Assembly: GCF_042649125.1 (NCBI RefSeq) | Contig: NZ_JBHRYQ010000001.1 | Coordinates: 992,001-1,056,000, forward strand | DNA from: Leadbetterella lacunae | GTDB taxonomy: Bacteria; Bacteroidota; Bacteroidia; Cytophagales; Spirosomataceae | DNA length: 64,000 nucleotides | Reading direction: 5' to 3' | Shown here: positions 35,309-43,771 of the stretch, in pieces | Layout of the letters: each line of letters opens with the position of its first letter | Numbering within the stretch: position 1 is the first letter of the stretch | Translations under genes and position numbers: made by a program | The notes under the pieces: model-generated | Database searches by the model: none | What the model saw: only the letters and a program-made list of their open reading frames with translations | Told to the model about the DNA's origin: nothing

Positions 35309-36304
35309 ATGCTTAGAATTATATTATTGTTTCCTTTTTCTATGGTTTACAAAGCTATTACAAGTTTTAGAAACCTTTTGTTCGATTTAAAATATTTTAA
35401 GGAAACTCCCATAAATATTCAATCTATCGGAGTAGGAAACCTCACAGTAGGTGGCACAGGTAAGACTCCAACTATAGCATATTTGATAGAAAAACTAAGT
35501 GATAAACATTTGGCTGTATTAAGTAGGGGATATGGGAGGAAAACTTCCGGTTTTGTCGAAATTAAAAACACATCAACACCAAAAGAAGTTGGGGATGAAC
35601 CTTTAATGCTCTATAAGAAATACCAAAATAAAGCTAAATTTTTTGTCTGTGAAAAACGAGTGTTGGGATATCGTACCATTTTAGAAAAATATCCAGAAAC
35701 CGAAACACTATTGTTAGATGATGTCTTTCAGCATCGACACATCAAACCCCAAAAGCTAATATTACTTTGCGACTATAGCCGACCGTTTTTTGAAGATTAT
35801 TTACTTCCTTCCGGAAATCTCAGAGAAGCGAAGTCAGGAGCTAAACGAGCGAGTGTGGTATTGGTTACTAAATGCCCAAATAACCTTTCCGAGGATCAAA
35901 AGAAACATTTTAAAACTCAAATCGATACATACACCAAAGCCCAGAGTCCTGTTTTCTTTTCAGAATTCAAGAAAAGTGTACCAACCAATTATTTAGGCGA
36001 AAAACTAACCGCAAAAGAAAACTGCATCATAGTGGCGGCTCTAGCCAAAAACGAAGCTTTTTATGAAGAATGGAAAGACACTTATATCATCAATGAAAAG
36101 TACTTTTTCAATGATCACCACAGCTACACCAAAGAAAACGTGTTAGCAATTAGTTCAGAAAATAAAAAAGTAATAACTACCGAAAAAGACTTCGTAAAAA
36201 TAGAAAATCAACTTTCAGAGGCACAAAAAAGTAATTTTTATATTGTAAAACTTAGTTTAGAAGTACAAAACGAAGAAGGATTTTTAAATGCACTTTTTGC
36301 TTAA
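35309..36304 (+). CDS. lpxK: Tetraacyldisaccharide 4'-kinase LpxK
   Basis: LpxK adds the 4'-phosphate to lipid A disaccharide at the inner membrane. The 331-aa protein has an N-terminal membrane-associated helix and the P-loop in GVGNLTVGGTGKTP. It also has LSRGYGR, VGDEPLMLYKK and LLLDDVFQHR, all characteristic. It shows that the organism makes 4'-phosphorylated lipid A, or did so. The start lies one base from the divergent menC start, so its promoter must lie inside menC. Confidence 0.95.
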   Translation: MLRIILLFPFSMVYKAITSFRNLLFDLKYFKETPINIQSIGVGNLTVGGTGKTPTIAYLIEKLSDKHLAVLSRGYGRKTSGFVEIKNTSTPKEVGDEPLMLYKKYQNKAKFFVCEKRVLGYRTILEKYPETETLLLDDVFQHRHIKPQKLILLCDYSRPFFEDYLLPSGNLREAKSGAKRASVVLVTKCPNNLSEDQKKHFKTQIDTYTKAQSPVFFSEFKKSVPTNYLGEKLTAKENCIIVAALAKNEAFYEEWKDTYIINEKYFFNDHHSYTKENVLAISSENKKVITTEKDFVKIENQLSEAQKSNFYIVKLSLEVQNEEGFLNALFA

Positions 36305-36427
36305 AAAAGATTAAAGCTTAAATTTTAGATTAATATTCTAGATTTAACAGCTTTTAACAAGTTTAAAAAAGTGCTTTTACATTTAAAATAGCGTAATTTG
36401 CAATTTAAAATTCGAAAAGTCGGAAAA

Positions 36428-38281
36428 ATGCTAAAGTTCGCTTGGACGTTTATCTTAATAAGTTCTTTTTTATCGGTATCAGCCCAAATATTAGATGATT
36501 CTACCAAACAAGTATATGGACCATCGTCTGTGTATTTTATCTATGAAAATGAACTTTTAGAGAACCTAAATATAAAAAATCACCCGGATACACTCATAGA
36601 TAAGTTTTACAAAACCAATCCCAACAATAGACTTGGTTGGTTATATCAGGACCTAGGAAACGTGGGAACTGCCTCAAAACCATTATTATTTGAGCCATTA
36701 AAAAATATCGCTACCCAAAATGGCTACGATGTTTTTTCACTATACGCTCCCAAAACAAAGAATATCAAATATTATAACACCCGCTCGCCATTTTCAAACT
36801 TAATGTATATCCAAGGTTTTAAAGGCTATAGCCAACTTGATTTTACACACAGTCAAAACATAAACGAACGTTGGAATATCACACTAGATGTAGAAAAGTA
36901 CAATTCTTCAAAACAAATAGATGCCAGTACAGCAGAAGACCGCCTGGTAAACCATTGGAGTTATGATATATCGAGCAACTATATTTCTAAAAATAAAAAG
37001 TATACGTTTTTAGGAGCTTTTTATCATTTTAATCACAAACAAACCGAACAAGGAGGTATTTTAGCACAAGAGAACCTTTCTATTGAACCGAAAGAGTTAT
37101 TGGCAAACTACAGAAGTAACTATTCGTCACAACTGACAACGGGAGTTTTTAGCAGCGAAAGATGGAATAATCTTCATATTTTTCAGCAATATAAACTCAA
37201 GAATGGTTTTCAAGCCTTTCATGTAATGGATTATGAAAGAAAGAAAAACTTTTTTCATGACCCAGCTTTCCAAACAAATTTTAATTCTACTGCTTACAAT
37301 CTATCGCTTGACAGCACACAGATTGACACTTTAAATCAAAATAGCTTGTTTGCTGTTTTCTCAAATCAATTTGGTTTAAAAGGACGATACAGAGGTTTTG
37401 ACTATAGAATGTACGCCAAACAACGATTTTTCAAGCAAACTTCGATATATGGAGACCAATATACCTCAGGACTAAAAAGTGAGTCATTTATTGGAGGACA
37501 GCTTGCGTATTATTTTAAAGACTCAACCAATAGAGTTATAGCCGAAGCAGAGTTTAGCACAAACTTGGGATATTTTTTAAATGGTGAAATCACATTTAAA
37601 AATTTCAAAGGGCAGTTTTACCAGTCATTTTCGCCCGTAGGCTTGTTTTATAGTCAATTTTATACGCCGCTTAATGAATGGCGAAATATTTTAACTAACC
37701 CTTTTAATACTTTTATAAAAGGTACTTTTGATTTTAATTATAGTGGAATTTACATTAAACCTGGTGCTAGGTATACTATCTATTCAAATTACATTTACCT
37801 TGACCAGAAACAAAAGATAACCCAAAACTCAAGTTTGTTTAATACACTCTCTTTTGATCTAAACCTTGGTTATAGTGCAAAGAGATTTAAATTCTCGAAT
37901 GAATTTACACTTACTATAAATTCGGCAGAAAATATTTTGCGAATTCCAAGAATTATTAATAATTCAAATGTGGAGTTTTTGCTTAGATATGCCAAAGTGC
38001 TTAATATTTATACAGGAGCTGACATTTTTTACAGATCTGCCTACTTTGCAGATGCCTATTCTCCTGTGTTACAGCACTTTTATCTACAAGACAATATTAA
38101 GGTTTGGGGAACCGCTGTAGTGGACCCATATTTAGCATTTCAGGTAAATAGGGTCCGTTTGTCATTTAAATTTGAACACGCCAACCAAGGGCTTGGAAAC
38201 CAAGGATTTTACGTAACTCCTTATTATTTGGCAATGCCAAGAGCATTCTCTATTAAAGTCAACTGGCCTTTGTTTGATTAA
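36428..38281 (+). CDS. Putative outer-membrane porin
   Basis: A 617-aa protein of the Bacteroidota 'putative porin' type. A signal peptide (MLKFAWTFILISSFLSVSAQ) comes first, then a short N-terminal region, then a long run of amphipathic beta strands with many Tyr, Phe and Asn residues. The end, FSIKVNWPLFD, has an aromatic residue near the C-terminus as in barrels. Substrate is unknown. I chose ATG 36428; a reading from 36398 would add ten charged residues ahead of the signal peptide. It lies 123 bases after lpxK. Confidence 0.75.
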   Translation: MLKFAWTFILISSFLSVSAQILDDSTKQVYGPSSVYFIYENELLENLNIKNHPDTLIDKFYKTNPNNRLGWLYQDLGNVGTASKPLLFEPLKNIATQNGYDVFSLYAPKTKNIKYYNTRSPFSNLMYIQGFKGYSQLDFTHSQNINERWNITLDVEKYNSSKQIDASTAEDRLVNHWSYDISSNYISKNKKYTFLGAFYHFNHKQTEQGGILAQENLSIEPKELLANYRSNYSSQLTTGVFSSERWNNLHIFQQYKLKNGFQAFHVMDYERKKNFFHDPAFQTNFNSTAYNLSLDSTQIDTLNQNSLFAVFSNQFGLKGRYRGFDYRMYAKQRFFKQTSIYGDQYTSGLKSESFIGGQLAYYFKDSTNRVIAEAEFSTNLGYFLNGEITFKNFKGQFYQSFSPVGLFYSQFYTPLNEWRNILTNPFNTFIKGTFDFNYSGIYIKPGARYTIYSNYIYLDQKQKITQNSSLFNTLSFDLNLGYSAKRFKFSNEFTLTINSAENILRIPRIINNSNVEFLLRYAKVLNIYTGADIFYRSAYFADAYSPVLQHFYLQDNIKVWGTAVVDPYLAFQVNRVRLSFKFEHANQGLGNQGFYVTPYYLAMPRAFSIKVNWPLFD

Positions 38282-38321
38282 GCTCCTGAATCTAAAGTAA
38301 AATTAGATTATGTATTTCCGA

Positions 38322-38624
38322 TCAAAACTTCTGAAGCAAAGTTTGGAAATATCCGTAATGTCCTGAAAACAGAATCTCAACCTGTCTTAGTATTTCAGGA
38401 AAAATATCAGCTTGGAAATCTTCATAATCTTTCATGGTATCAAAAAATATTTGAAACGAATAATTACTTGAATTTTCGTCAACTTTGTCTAAAAGCTTAA
38501 AAGTCTGAATCTCATTAGTAAGACCATTTCCTTTCATAAAAATCAAGACTTCCTTCTTTAAAAATATTTCGAAATATTCGATATGCTGATTAGAAACTGC
38601 AAAAGTGATATTAGATAAATACAT
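38322..38624 (-). CDS. DUF4286 family protein
   Basis: A 100-aa protein resembling the DUF4286 family of small Bacteroidota proteins, recognised by the start MYLSNITFAVSNQHIEYFE, a later Tyr/Phe-rich segment with FQIFFDTMKDYEDF, and overall length. Family members look like small alpha/beta (ferredoxin-type) cytoplasmic proteins; function is unknown. A terminator upstream separates it from the DUF6580 gene. Confidence 0.75.
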   Translation of the reverse strand: MYLSNITFAVSNQHIEYFEIFLKKEVLIFMKGNGLTNEIQTFKLLDKVDENSSNYSFQIFFDTMKDYEDFQADIFPEILRQVEILFSGHYGYFQTLLQKF

Positions 38625-38642
38625 AAATTTTATAAATTGGTT

Positions 38643-38673
38643 AAAAAAAAATGGAGCCGTAAAGACCCCATTT
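38643..38673 (-). terminator. Rho-independent terminator after the DUF6580 gene
   Basis: Minus strand: a ten-pair stem (two wobble pairs) with loop TTTAC, spanning plus positions 38649-38673, followed by an eight-T run. It lies between the DUF6580 and DUF4286 genes. Confidence 0.75.
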
Positions 38674-38696
38674 TAAAAATAATATTTTGAATACGA

Positions 38697-39260
38697 TTAG
38701 CTTACTTTTCTCTGTAAACCGAAGCTTTGGACTAGGGCGTAGGTACCAAACAATATCGCTGAGTAAAACATATCACCTGTAATCATATTCCTAAAGAAAG
38801 GTAAACCTGCCTCGTATGAAGTGATAATTCCAGAAATATCGTGGCTATATTGACCAAGAGTTGGGTTAGAAACTGCAGCTACCGGATAAAAGAATGCAAA
38901 GTTGGTTACCAAGTAAAATACGATAGAACCAAACAGAGTACCTGCTACAACATTTAATATGTTGATTTTCTTTATTACTCCAAAAGCCACTAAGCCAACT
39001 AATATATAAGCTCCATACACTAACCAAGTACCAGAATGGAACCCGTAACCAGTTTTGAACTGTAGCATCAGGTCGCTCAAAAGTATAACCGCAAAAGGTA
39101 TTACGATTTTCAAGGTGCGATTTTTAATAACTGCCACCGAGAATATAATGATAGCCAAAACAGGAGTAAAATTAAATGGGTGGTCCACCAACCTACTTAA
39201 AGCGGCCACAGTGATTAACCCTCCAATAATAATTCCTGATTTTAAATCTAATTTTGACAT
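38697..39260 (-). CDS. DUF6580 family membrane protein
   Basis: A 187-aa integral membrane protein with about five helices, of the DUF6580 'putative transport protein' type, resembling ECF substrate-binding components. Segments such as SRLVDHPFNFTPVLAI, LLSDLMLQFKTGYGFH and TNFAFFYPV are characteristic. It may bind a small cofactor, but none is identified and no ECF ATPase is near. I chose ATG 39260 because a TAACTTTG box at 39279-39286 (minus strand) lies just upstream, while the reading from 39296 would include it. Confidence 0.75.
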   Translation of the reverse strand: MSKLDLKSGIIIGGLITVAALSRLVDHPFNFTPVLAIIIFSVAVIKNRTLKIVIPFAVILLSDLMLQFKTGYGFHSGTWLVYGAYILVGLVAFGVIKKINILNVVAGTLFGSIVFYLVTNFAFFYPVAAVSNPTLGQYSHDISGIITSYEAGLPFFRNMITGDMFYSAILFGTYALVQSFGLQRKVS

Positions 39261-39278
39261 TTTTCCTTGTTTTTTTTG

Positions 39279-39286
39279 CAAAGTTA
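39279..39286 (-). promoter_or_regulatory. Candidate -7 box of the DUF6580 gene
   Basis: Minus strand TAACTTTG followed by CA, 19 bases upstream of the chosen ATG. The -33 element is not evident. Confidence 0.45.
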
Positions 39287-39319
39287 TAAAAGACAAATCC
39301 TATTCACAATAAAATGGTC

Positions 39320-40753
39320 TTAATCTTTAAGTACCCATGTGTCTTTACTACCACCACCTTGAGATGAATTTACTACCAAAGAGCCTTTTTTAAGAGCCAC
39401 TCTAGTAAGACCGCCTGGTGTTACATAAATTTCCTCTCCATAAATAATATAAGGTCTTAAATCCACGTGTCTAGCTTCAATATTATCATCGATTAAGCAT
39501 GGTGAAGTTGACAATGAAATGGTTGGCTGAGCAATATAGTTTCTTGGATCAGCTTTAATACGCTCTCTAAACATATCTTGTTCTGCTTTTGTAGACCTTG
39601 GCCCAATCAGCATTCCGTATCCACCTGCTTCATTAGCTTCTTTAACTACCAATTTTTCTATATTTTCTAATACATATTTTTTACTATCCTCTTCACCACA
39701 CAGATAAGTTTCTACGTTTGGAATAATTGGATCTTCACCAAGGTAATATTTGATAATTCTAGGCACATACGCATATACCACTTTATCATCAGCTACGCCG
39801 GTACCCAAGGCATTGGCAAGTCCTACGTTCCCTTTTTTATAAGCATCAAATAAGTGAGGAATACCAATCATTGACTTAGGATTAAAGTTCATTGGGTCAA
39901 GGAAAAGGTCATCTAACCTTCTGTAAATCATATCTACAGTTTTGTATCCTTTAGTTGTTTTCATCTTGACTATATCATTTTCAACTACCAAATCACGATA
40001 ATCGACTAATTCAACACCCATTTGTTGAGCTAAGAATGAATGCTCATAATAGGCCGAATTATAAATTCCTGGAGTTAAAACCGCAATAGTGGGTTCTGAT
40101 TTCCCTGAAATATAAGCTAAAGCTTCAAATAGTTTTTCCGGATACTCAGAGATTGACCTTACTTTAGATTTAGAAATAAGATTAGGTAAAATTTGTTTCG
40201 AAAGCTCTCTTCCTTGTAGCATGTAAGAAACGCCGGAAGGGCTTCTTAGGTTATCTTCTAATACTACAAACTGCCCTTTTTCGTCTCTAATTAAATCTGA
40301 ACCTGTAATATGTATGAAAATATCTTTCAGAGGTTTAACGCCCATACATTGTTTTATAAAACCCTTGCTAGACAAAACAACTTCTTTCGGGATAATGCCG
40401 TCTTTTAGAATTTTTTGATCTGAATATATATCTTTTAAAAATTCATTTAATGCAAAAATTCGTTGTTTTAAGCCTTTCTCCAAAGCATCCCAATCCTTTC
40501 CACTAATCACCCTCGGAATCATATCTAACGGAATAATCCTTTCAGTACCGCCTTCTTCTGAATATACATTAAAAGTGATACCCATATTCATCATTGCTGC
40601 ATCAATGGATTTTTGCTTAAAATTTAGTTCGTCGAATGATAAATTAGCTAAATAATCAAAAATAACCTCGTTTCCGTTTCTAGGTTTTTTGTTAGTCCCC
40701 ACTAATTCATCAAAGTAGTGGCTAGTTTCGTAGGAATCAAAATTCATTTTCAT
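39320..40753 (-). CDS. Circularly permuted type 2 ATP-grasp protein
   Basis: A 477-aa cytoplasmic protein of the circularly permuted ATP-grasp type 2 family (formerly DUF404/DUF407). Family features include RIIPLDMIPRVI, the segment VLEDNLRSPSGVSYMLQGRE, DMIYRRLDDLFLDP, NALGTGVADDKVVYAYVP and ARHVDLRPYIIYG. These enzymes are thought to ligate amino acids or peptides, usually beside an alpha-E protein and a transglutaminase-like gene. Neither partner is here. The ATG at 40747 is an alternative start. Confidence 0.88.
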   Translation of the reverse strand: MKMNFDSYETSHYFDELVGTNKKPRNGNEVIFDYLANLSFDELNFKQKSIDAAMMNMGITFNVYSEEGGTERIIPLDMIPRVISGKDWDALEKGLKQRIFALNEFLKDIYSDQKILKDGIIPKEVVLSSKGFIKQCMGVKPLKDIFIHITGSDLIRDEKGQFVVLEDNLRSPSGVSYMLQGRELSKQILPNLISKSKVRSISEYPEKLFEALAYISGKSEPTIAVLTPGIYNSAYYEHSFLAQQMGVELVDYRDLVVENDIVKMKTTKGYKTVDMIYRRLDDLFLDPMNFNPKSMIGIPHLFDAYKKGNVGLANALGTGVADDKVVYAYVPRIIKYYLGEDPIIPNVETYLCGEEDSKKYVLENIEKLVVKEANEAGGYGMLIGPRSTKAEQDMFRERIKADPRNYIAQPTISLSTSPCLIDDNIEARHVDLRPYIIYGEEIYVTPGGLTRVALKKGSLVVNSSQGGGSKDTWVLKD

Positions 40754-40794
40754 ATGTTTTCTTTGGTTTTATGTGTTAAGCTTAGAATTAATAA

Positions 40795-40802
40795 TAATTT
40801 TG
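40795..40802 (+). promoter_or_regulatory. Candidate -7 box of the DUF5723 gene
   Basis: TAATTTTG fits TAnnTTTG. It places transcription start near 40809, supporting translation from the TTG at 40824 rather than from GTG 40773. Confidence 0.4.
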
Positions 40803-40823
40803 TATAAATATAATCTATTTAGC

Positions 40824-42383
40824 TTGAAGGCATCAAAATACAAATTAATTCTATTTATTCTTTATTCTACCAATCTTTTTTCTCAAAATTTCTTGGGAAT
40901 AGCTGGGAGTAATTACGCTGGAATACATTCTACCATCCAAAATCCGGCAAATGTAGTGGACACTCGGCAGTTTATCAATATTAACTTAGGAGCAGCAGGT
41001 GTGGACCTTCAGAATAATTATGTGAGATGGAATGCTCCTTTTTCATTGTTTTCGATGATGAGTGGAACAGTTAGCGACAAATATAAACTTAGTAATGGAA
41101 AAGTCCTTTGGAAAACTGGTGATGAATATTTTAAAGTTCTAAATCAAAAAAACAGAGCCGATTTATTTGCAAATGGAGAAGGTAGAGGTCCTGCAATTAG
41201 CATAGATTTAAAAAAAATAGGATTAGGTCTTGCAGCAGGCACCAGATATAGGTTCATGAACTCGCTTACGAGTACCTCTCTAGAAGTGGGAAAAGCTTTA
41301 GTTGAAGGCACACAATCCCCAGACCTTAATGGAAACCTATACACAAACCGATCGGTGAATTTCAATAGCCTTTATTTAACGGAATATTTTGGCACAATTG
41401 GAAAAGTAATTATTCAAGACGAAGAAAGGTTCATAAAAGTAGGAGGAACCCTAAAGTACTTGGTAAGTAATATGATGGGTAACATTAAATCATCGGATTT
41501 TGACTTTATAAAAACTGCAGACCCTGTAGATACAAAAAAACAAACTATCGATTTCCCAAGAGCTACAGGAGACCTTACTATTGCTTCACCTTTTCCAAGT
41601 TTATCTATTTCTAATTTCACTAGCCAACTTACAGCATTTAATGGAATTGGAAAAGGTGTTGGGGCGGAAATTGGTGTTATTTATGAATATAGACCCGATA
41701 TTAGAAAGTATTCCAGAAACAACAATGGAAAAGGGTTTGTAGACGCAACCGTAAATAAATACAAATATAAAATTGGATTTTCAATCAAAGATATCGGCTT
41801 TGTTAATTTCAAAGACCCAATTAATGTACAAACTTCAGAAATAAACTCTACTGGCACCCAGATTCTGCCAGGAGACTATAATCGAATTAAAGGAATAGAA
41901 GAGCTCATTAAAACAACCGGAGATGTATTTAATGTAAATCCAGCAAGCTATGGAAGAGCGTTTAGGGTTTATCTCCCGGTTACGAGCATCTTAACTTTCG
42001 ACTATCAACTAACGGAGAAATACTATGTTAATATGGTTTATCGACAAAATTATCTACCTAGCAATAGGAGAGGGCCAATTAGCTATTCGGGGATTTCAGT
42101 GATACCTAGAATGGAAAAAAAGAATTTAGAATTATCAGCTCCGCTATCTTTAGACAATAATTTCCAAAATTTAAATCTAGGTTTTGCCTTGAGGTATTAT
42201 AGCTTTTTTATAGGTTCAGATAACTTAACCGGTTTGTTTAAGTTGGTAAAGCCAAGAGGATTATCTATATATTCAGGAATTTCGATACCTATTTATCATA
42301 AGCTGCCGGACAGCCCGCTAAAATGTTTTACAGAGTTAAGACCCATCAGAAAGAAGAAATACAAAAAGGCAAGATTTAAATAA
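40824..42383 (+). CDS. DUF5723 family outer-membrane protein
   Basis: A 519-aa exported protein, probably an outer-membrane barrel of the DUF5723/PorV-like class. From TTG 40824 it begins with a clean signal peptide (KASKYKLILFILYSTNLFSQ); the longer GTG start at 40773 would put a second hydrophobic stretch ahead of it. The mature N-terminus, LGIAGSNYAGIHSTIQNPA, is the usual 'NPA' opening of FadL/PorV-like proteins. The basic C-terminus (RPIRKKKYKKARFK) is atypical for a barrel end. The gene is followed by a bidirectional terminator. Confidence 0.72.
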   Translation: MKASKYKLILFILYSTNLFSQNFLGIAGSNYAGIHSTIQNPANVVDTRQFININLGAAGVDLQNNYVRWNAPFSLFSMMSGTVSDKYKLSNGKVLWKTGDEYFKVLNQKNRADLFANGEGRGPAISIDLKKIGLGLAAGTRYRFMNSLTSTSLEVGKALVEGTQSPDLNGNLYTNRSVNFNSLYLTEYFGTIGKVIIQDEERFIKVGGTLKYLVSNMMGNIKSSDFDFIKTADPVDTKKQTIDFPRATGDLTIASPFPSLSISNFTSQLTAFNGIGKGVGAEIGVIYEYRPDIRKYSRNNNGKGFVDATVNKYKYKIGFSIKDIGFVNFKDPINVQTSEINSTGTQILPGDYNRIKGIEELIKTTGDVFNVNPASYGRAFRVYLPVTSILTFDYQLTEKYYVNMVYRQNYLPSNRRGPISYSGISVIPRMEKKNLELSAPLSLDNNFQNLNLGFALRYYSFFIGSDNLTGLFKLVKPRGLSIYSGISIPIYHKLPDSPLKCFTELRPIRKKKYKKARFK

Positions 42384-42388
42384 GCAAA

Positions 42389-42421
42389 AAGCCCTCAGAA
42401 ATTAATTCTAAGGGCTTTTTT
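42389..42421. terminator. Bidirectional terminator between the DUF5723 gene and tRNA-Leu
   Basis: AAGCCCT (42389-42395) pairs with AGGGCTT (42411-42417), with an inner AGAA/TTCT pairing, and T-rich runs on both strands. Confidence 0.85.
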
Positions 42422-42424
42422 ATG

Positions 42425-42508
42425 TGACGGGAAAGAGATTCGAACTCTCACAGGCTAATGCCCACTACCCCCTCAAAGTAGCGTGTCTACCAATTCCACC
42501 ATCCCGCC
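42425..42508 (-). tRNA. tRNA-Leu (GAG)
   Basis: An 84-base class II tRNA with a long variable arm. The acceptor stem is GGCGGGA against TCCCGTC with discriminator A. The anticodon stem is CTACT/GGTAG and the loop TTGAGGG gives GAG, reading CTC/CTT codons. The T-loop is TTCGAAT. CCA is not encoded. Confidence 0.92.
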
Positions 42509-42519
42509 ATTTGCGATCG

Positions 42520-42527
42520 CAAAACTA
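42520..42527 (-). promoter_or_regulatory. Candidate -7 box of tRNA-Leu
   Basis: Minus strand TAGTTTTG followed by CGAT, 11 bases upstream of the tRNA-Leu 5' end. A -33 TTTG was not found at the usual distance. Confidence 0.45.
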
Positions 42528-42617
42528 TAAAAACAATATTATTATTTTTAGAATTTGCTCATATTTTTTTGAATAAAAAATTGATAAATGAGTCTAAGAT
42601 TCTTGGTGTTTTTGAAA

Positions 42618-43379
42618 TTAATTCACCAAAACCCAGGTGTCATTTTTGTGTATATAGACCAGTTTTTTCTTCCAAAATACCTTTAACCATTTCTCATCTT
42701 CTCCAAAAATATTAATCTTATTTCCCTCAGAAATGAATCCAATAATGGGTGAAGCAGAGGTAGGTTCTGCCCTGATATACGATTTTTTGTTTACAATAGC
42801 TGCTTGGTAATTACTTGGTACATTGATTATTAACAATAAAAACAAAAGATAAAGTCCAGCCAAAATTTTATGTTTTTTACTTACCTCCAAATTCTTTCTG
42901 TTTTGATTAAACATAATCATAAAAATCAATACTCCGATAGCAATAAAGAAATACAAAATGTATAAATAAAACTGCTGATACAGCATAAGAAGGAAATTCA
43001 AATCGCTTCTTTCGTAGCCACCAAATTTATTTTCTAAAGCCATCTTGTGCATTTTTTCAAAAACCTCGTCGCTCGGATTTAAATTATAATAATTGTTAAG
43101 TTCATAAATAGCCCTTGGGTAATCGCCAGCATTTTCATATATAAAAGCCAACTTCAGAAATATATTCTCCCTACTTACGGCGTTGTCGCTAATTATGTTT
43201 TCATACACAATTGCAGCTTCTGTATATTTTCTTGCACTAAATAAAGAATCTGCTTCGGAGGCAATATCATTTTGAGCCTTAGAATCAGGACATTGAGAGA
43301 AAAATAGAAAAAACAGCAAAATAAATTTTGCAACAAGATTTTGCAATCTAAAATAAATCACATAATTTTGCATCCTCAT
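42618..43379 (-). CDS. BatE-like TPR and SH3-domain membrane protein
   Basis: A protein of about 253 aa with an N-terminal signal or membrane segment (LVAKFILLFFLFFSQ), TPR-like repeats (RKYTEAAIVYENII, GDYPRAIYELNNYYNLNP), two membrane helices, and a C-terminal bacterial SH3 domain (SYIRAEPTSASPIIGFISEGNKINI, LVYIHKNDTWVLVN). This order matches BatE of the Bacteroides aerotolerance cluster, but no batA-D genes are here. The start is uncertain: ATG 43379, ATG 43373, or TTG 43346. A longer reading to 43664 runs antisense through two tRNA-Lys genes and is not coding there. Confidence 0.78.
   Translation of the reverse strand: MRMQNYVIYFRLQNLVAKFILLFFLFFSQCPDSKAQNDIASEADSLFSARKYTEAAIVYENIISDNAVSRENIFLKLAFIYENAGDYPRAIYELNNYYNLNPSDEVFEKMHKMALENKFGGYERSDLNFLLMLYQQFYLYILYFFIAIGVLIFMIMFNQNRKNLEVSKKHKILAGLYLLFLLLIINVPSNYQAAIVNKKSYIRAEPTSASPIIGFISEGNKINIFGEDEKWLKVFWKKKLVYIHKNDTWVLVN
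43340..43370 (+). promoter_or_regulatory. Promoter of the tandem tRNA-Lys genes
   Basis: TTTG (43340-43343), a 19-base spacer, then TAATTTTG (43363-43370) followed by CAT. Both elements are exact. It lies inside or against the 5' end of the divergent BatE-like gene. Confidence 0.78.
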
Positions 43380-43397
43380 TTGAAGGAGACGATAAAT

Positions 43398-43470
43398 GAT
43401 TCCGTAGCTCAGCTGGTAGAGCAATACACTTTTAATGTATGGGTCCTGGGTTCGAATCCCAGCGGGATCA
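43398..43470 (+). tRNA. tRNA-Lys (TTT), copy 1
   Basis: A 73-base tRNA. The acceptor is GATTCCG against CGGGATC, the anticodon stem ATACA/TGTAT, and the loop CTTTTAA gives TTT, reading AAA/AAG. The T-loop is TTCGAAT and the discriminator A. CCA is not encoded. It is identical to the copy at 43500-43572. Confidence 0.95.
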
Positions 43471-43499
43471 CTTTCAAAACAACAAATCGAATCTTTCGA

Positions 43500-43572
43500 G
43501 ATTCCGTAGCTCAGCTGGTAGAGCAATACACTTTTAATGTATGGGTCCTGGGTTCGAATCCCAGCGGGATCA
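43500..43572 (+). tRNA. tRNA-Lys (TTT), copy 2
   Basis: Identical over all 73 bases to copy 1, after a 29-base spacer. One promoter precedes both copies and one terminator follows, so they are probably a single transcript. Confidence 0.95.
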
Positions 43573-43574
43573 CA

Positions 43575-43604
43575 AAGCGGTGAAAATTTCATCGCTTTTT
43601 TTTT
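43575..43604 (+). terminator. Terminator after the tRNA-Lys pair
   Basis: AAGCG (43575-43579), then TGAAA and TTTCA pairing, closed by CGCTT (43593-43597), followed by a T run. Confidence 0.82.
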
Positions 43605-43674
43605 GTCATTTTTCGAAAGAAATAAGATACTTTTCAATTGGAGCCTGTTTTTAAAAAAATTCATAATTGGGCTG

Positions 43675-43682
43675 CAAAATTA
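43675..43682 (-). promoter_or_regulatory. Candidate minus-strand -7 box upstream of the tRNA-Lys region
   Basis: Minus strand TAATTTTG followed by CAG. If used, the transcript would cross both tRNA-Lys genes in antisense before reaching the BatE-like gene. No -33 element is visible. The remaining stretch 43605-43771 shows nothing else. Confidence 0.3.
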
Positions 43683-43771
43683 GGGAAATAAACCTCTTTT
43701 TTGCTCCATGAATTTAAAATAAATAAAAATTATACGTTTTTTCTCTCTTTTCGGAAAAGAGATTATTTGTA

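Noticed and set aside
40773..40823. GTG start for the DUF5723 protein
   Set aside because: A -7 box lies within it, and the later TTG gives a cleaner signal peptide.
42513..42520. GCGATCGC palindrome before tRNA-Leu
   Set aside because: A single copy near the -7 box with no repeat family in the window; probably chance.
43380..43664. Long N-terminal extension of the BatE-like protein
   Set aside because: It is the antisense reading of two tRNA-Lys genes, giving a repeated peptide; not coding.
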